Below the pieces are notes generated by a model. The model ran no database searches and was not told where the DNA came from. It saw only the letters and a list, made by a program, of their open reading frames with translations. This document shows, piece by piece, positions 60,918-64,000 of a stretch of DNA of 64,000 nt. The stretch's first letter is position 1. Every line of letters starts with the position of its first letter. The DNA comes from Lonicera japonica (Eukaryota; Streptophyta; Magnoliopsida; Dipsacales; Caprifoliaceae): contig CM038471.1 in the NCBI GenBank assembly GCA_021464415.1, forward strand, positions 13,940,073-14,004,072. The letters run 5' to 3'. A program made the position numbers and the translations under genes.

Positions 60918-61069
60918 TTCTTTCCCACCATCTCTTCTTCTTCTTCTTCCTCCCACCATCACTCTTTCCTTAGCCTTCTTCTTCTTCCTCCCACCGTCAC
61001 TCTTTCCTCCTCCTCCTCCTTCTTCTTCTTCTTCTTCTTCTTCTTCCCACCGTCTCCTTCTTCCCCACC
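60918..61069. repeat. CTT/TCC microsatellite cluster
   Basis: Runs of (TTC)n and (TCC)n are separated by the recurrent motif 'ccaccgtc', giving a degenerate minisatellite of pyrimidine-rich blocks. The arginine/glutamate/glycine-rich reading on the minus strand is a by-product. Confidence 0.9.
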
Positions 61070-61070
61070 G

Positions 61071-61640
61071 TGATGTGGACAAGGCTAGCACATAATCAAG
61101 TACGATGATTGAAGCGTACATAGGCCCAAATCATGTTTTCACGAGTCTGATTATAAGAGCTCGTGCAATAAAATTCAAAAAAGATCATATTTTAATTACT
61201 TTTAAATTATATGACTTGTTTATTATTTTATTATTCAATTAGGATTAGGATTAGGAATGTTTTCCTTATTCAATTAGGATTGTTTCAGGTGTATTTCCTT
61301 ATTCAAATAGGATATTCAATTAGGAATGTTTAGTCAATTAGGATTGTTTTACTTTCCTTATTGTGTTAGGATTAGTAATTATTTTCTACACCCTATTTAA
61401 AGGAGATGATTGTATTATTTTAATTAGAGAGCTATGGATTAATAAAATTGTGAGATCTTTTATCCTTTGTTCTTTTAGAATATGTTGAACAAATCCGGTT
61501 TGTCCGTAATATTCATTCGATTTATCAATTGATTCATCATCATCAATTGTGTCATTATTTGCGTATATCAAGGTTCGCATATCTCTATAGGTGTTGGGTT
61601 GCAGTGTCCATGAATCCATCAACCCTTATATACCAAGGTT
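61071..61640 (+). mobile_element. Possible copia LTR remnant
   Basis: It starts TGATGTGGAC. It has a repeated 'caattaggatt' U3-like part, then CCCTATTTAAAGG (61392) and 'attaataaaattgtgaga', an R/U5-like pattern seen in plant copia LTRs. No matching end, primer site or target duplication was found. Confidence 0.35.
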
Positions 61641-63500
61641 TCGCTTCTTTATAAGCAACGAGTCACGGTGCCATTCAAATCTAATTGTAGAAACAATCTT
61701 TTGACCGTCTTTGCTACAGGTTTCGTCATATTGTTGGCGTGGTTCATATCACACCGTCTCATCCCTCTTTCCCCACACCCACAATTTCGAAAATATTATT
61801 CAAAACCCTCACTTTTGGGTTTTTGCTATTTCACGCCATCACCCCTAGATATCAACCAAAAACCCCTCAAACATGACTTTTTCATCATCTCAAAGAAGAA
61901 AAAATGTCATCTGCAAGGGACCTGCAAGATCGATCTTACTTATTGGTAGCTGGCAAGAAATGAGCAAGATCGATCTTGGGATCATGGATGCTCTCAAGAC
62001 CTCTCTGGCAAATGTTGGCAAGACCCAAGATCGATCGATCTTGCCTTAAGAAAGATCAATTTTGCTTCTTCAATGCTTCCATACTTTTTTTCTTTCCACG
62101 CGTAGTATTATTTGATTATATCGTTTACAAAAGATTTTTCATTGTTGTATGCTTAAACTATGTACTGATATTAGGGTTTGTATTTTTCTTCGAAAAAATA
62201 CGTATTGATATTTTGAAATCGATCAATCCACACGTAGAACTAACCCTAAACTGTTGATTTTTTTTAGAACGTAAATATGAAGTCAATTAAAAAGGAATTA
62301 TATTTGTATTAGGAATCTTAATTAAAATGGAATATAAATTTATACAATTATAATTTAATTTTAATTGGTGGATATACTTATCAATTTTAAAAAGGGTAGT
62401 ATTGTAAAACTTTGTTCAAAATTTCCATGATTTAAGGGTGGATTAGCTACAAGATTTGGTGGATAGAAACAAGATCACCCATATTTTTTCTATAGCACAA
62501 TTTTTTTTTTATTTTTTATTTTTAGTTTACTATATAACAAATTGTTTAATTAGTGGTCATTTTTAACTTGGCACATGAGGTTTTAGTTTTGCTAGAACAA
62601 ACTGTTAAATTAGTAACTGACCCGACTCGAACTCGGGCTGATTTTGATCCGGATTAAATTAATTAGGTAGTGGCATGCATTTGGCCTGCACTACATTTGA
62701 TCTATTAACTAGTGACAATTTTTTTAGCAACTAAGTCATTTTCGTCACTAAGGAATTATCATTTGTGGCGATACTAACCCCTAAAATTGGTAACTAAAAA
62801 AAATAAAATACTACTGCCCTAATTCCTGCATAGTGAAATTGTGAGGCACCATCTTCTACAACAAACTAAAATTCTTTTGGTCACAAGGAAATATATGGTT
62901 CGACACATAGTTCCTTCCCAATGCGCTCATTTACGTAAAGAACAATTCCAAATATAATATATCATCTCTATCCCTCTTCCTCTCCCCTTCGCCTCTTTCC
63001 CTCATTCAAAAACCTTAAAAATTGAAATCCCCAATTCGAGTGTCGCTCTCTCCCCCCTCTCTCCCTCTCTTTCTTCCTCTACTTTAATTTGTCTTTGCAT
63101 TTTTTATAATCCATAATTTAATGGTACGATTTGCATATCATGAAATGGATATAAATTTGAATAATCAAGAGGAGGAGACCAAGGGAGTAGTTTTTATCTA
63201 GGCAGAGAAATGCTTTACAGGTCAGTCTACTCTATATTGTTGTAATGGCTCATTCTCTAGCAACATTAATAGGATTTTTCGTGGAAGGCTAGATCACACT
63301 GCTTTATGTATTACTATTCATGCCTATCACCTGTAGTCCAATTGAACACTGTTGAAGTGATGGGAATTAAAAAGGACTTACCTTTCTCTAATTAAGTAAA
63401 GAGCTTAAACAAATCCCATACAAGTCATTATGTCAGTTGCAGCTAGGGGTGCTGGATTGATTAATCGAAGGGGAGCTCCTCCCCTTGAAAATGAGTCCTC
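61641..63500. other. AT-rich sequence, no gene seen
   Basis: A small pyrimidine-rich stretch lies at 63045-63080. 'gatcgatcttg' motifs recur at 61930-62045. I see no coding domain, although 61668-61949 and 61976-62257 are open on the plus strand. Confidence 0.4.
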
Positions 63501-63511
63501 TCAAAAAAAGT

Positions 63512-63842
63512 CTAGGAAGTTTTTATGACGGTATGCTCAGACATGTCACTTGCTAAAAAGGACAAAAATCGTTGTTTTTCTCGCTCAACTCTTGACAGAT
63601 AAGCACAATACATCGCATCGTCATTCAACCTTACAGTATACCAGAGTAAGTTAGGCTCGTAAAATTTAGGACCTACCAATGTATAAGGGATGGAAAAATA
63701 CTGTCTAATTGAAGGGTGAAACTGTAGCTGCCAAAATGAAAATAGTTGGCCTCTATGAGAGATGAAAGCCTCCATCACACATGAAAATGATGCTTGCACA
63801 AAAGAAATTACATCACAAGAATGAGTGATTTTAAGGAAAAAT
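63512..63842 (-). other. Unassigned open frame, possible exon
   Basis: The minus strand is open for about 110 codons between stops at about 63845 and 63512. A polypyrimidine stretch followed by 'gtgcaag' near 63800 could serve as a splice acceptor. The translation has mixed composition ('FWQLQFHPSIRQYF', 'LSRVEREKQRFLSF') unlike the low-complexity frames nearby, but matches no family I recognise. Confidence 0.25.
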
Positions 63843-64000
63843 AACTAGTTGAATAGTAATGGATTAAAGGCTTCCTAAGTTTACATCATTGTATGGATGT
63901 ACGAAATATTTCAAAACTCATATTATCTAAAATGTGCATCTGTAGGTCCATTATTATTAAGCACAAGGCATATGTAGTCATACTCTGTGTTGATTCACGT

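Noticed and set aside
60909..61121. Arginine/glutamate/glycine-rich minus-strand frame
   Set aside because: It is a translation of CTT/TCC microsatellites, with no other support.
62689..62695. CACTACA as the end of a CACTA transposon
   Set aside because: The matching TGTAGTG end was not found downstream, and there are no clear subterminal repeats or 3-bp target duplication.

Overview
This window looks like plant nuclear DNA, most likely a eudicot, made almost entirely of nested and decayed transposable elements. The reasons are plant-type Ty3/gypsy and Ty1/copia proteins, tRNA-iMet primer sites, Tourist-like MITEs, a strongly AT-rich background with C-to-T-like decay, and no convincing host gene. 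I found no tRNA, rRNA, CRISPR or bacterial-type operon. Every protein similarity here comes from reading conserved motifs by eye. No database was searched.

Layout. 1-3018: AT-rich edge, a Harbinger-type MITE (522-895), a GC-richer unassigned block, and a minus-strand gypsy pol remnant (RNase H and integrase zinc finger). 3019-9083: a minus-oriented gypsy LTR split by a 3.2-kb insertion (4066-7264) with a perfect TAGTG target duplication. 9084-13522: PPT, gag-protease pseudogene, PBS and LTR of minus-strand gypsy elements. 13523-15764: an inverted fragment of a Tat/Ogre-type leader, split by a solo LTR (14144-15610, 6-bp target duplication). 15765-20977: LTR pieces of the 3019-9083 family in opposite orientations, then gag, PBS and 5' LTR of another minus-strand gypsy element. 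21012-24996: a two-unit, roughly 223-bp tandem repeat whose second unit is split by a 3.5-kb solo LTR.

27033-35048 is a structurally complete chromovirus with perfect CTAAC target duplications. It has both LTRs, PBS, gag, protease, RT, RNase H, integrase and chromodomain, but many stops and frameshifts. Its 5' LTR carries a further TG...CA insertion (27176-28731). 35049-42315 is AT-rich, with candidate inverted-repeat elements, a copia remnant and a second Harbinger-type MITE.

42316-57200 is the most unusual object: a gag-only, non-autonomous Tat/Ogre-type LTR retrotransposon. No pol is present. The space between gag and the 3' LTR holds four unrelated tandem arrays: about 24 bp with a longer spacer, 30 bp, about 81 bp, and about 58 copies of a 57-bp unit. 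Its 5' LTR is split by a SIRE-like copia solo LTR. Its 3' LTR is truncated and followed by an inverted piece of the same LTR.

58130-64000 is AT-rich sequence with microsatellites, a perfect 32-bp palindrome and one unassigned open frame near the right edge. The elements do not form a pathway. They record successive insertions, and several boundaries are fixed by target duplications or by unfilled paralogous copies elsewhere in the window.
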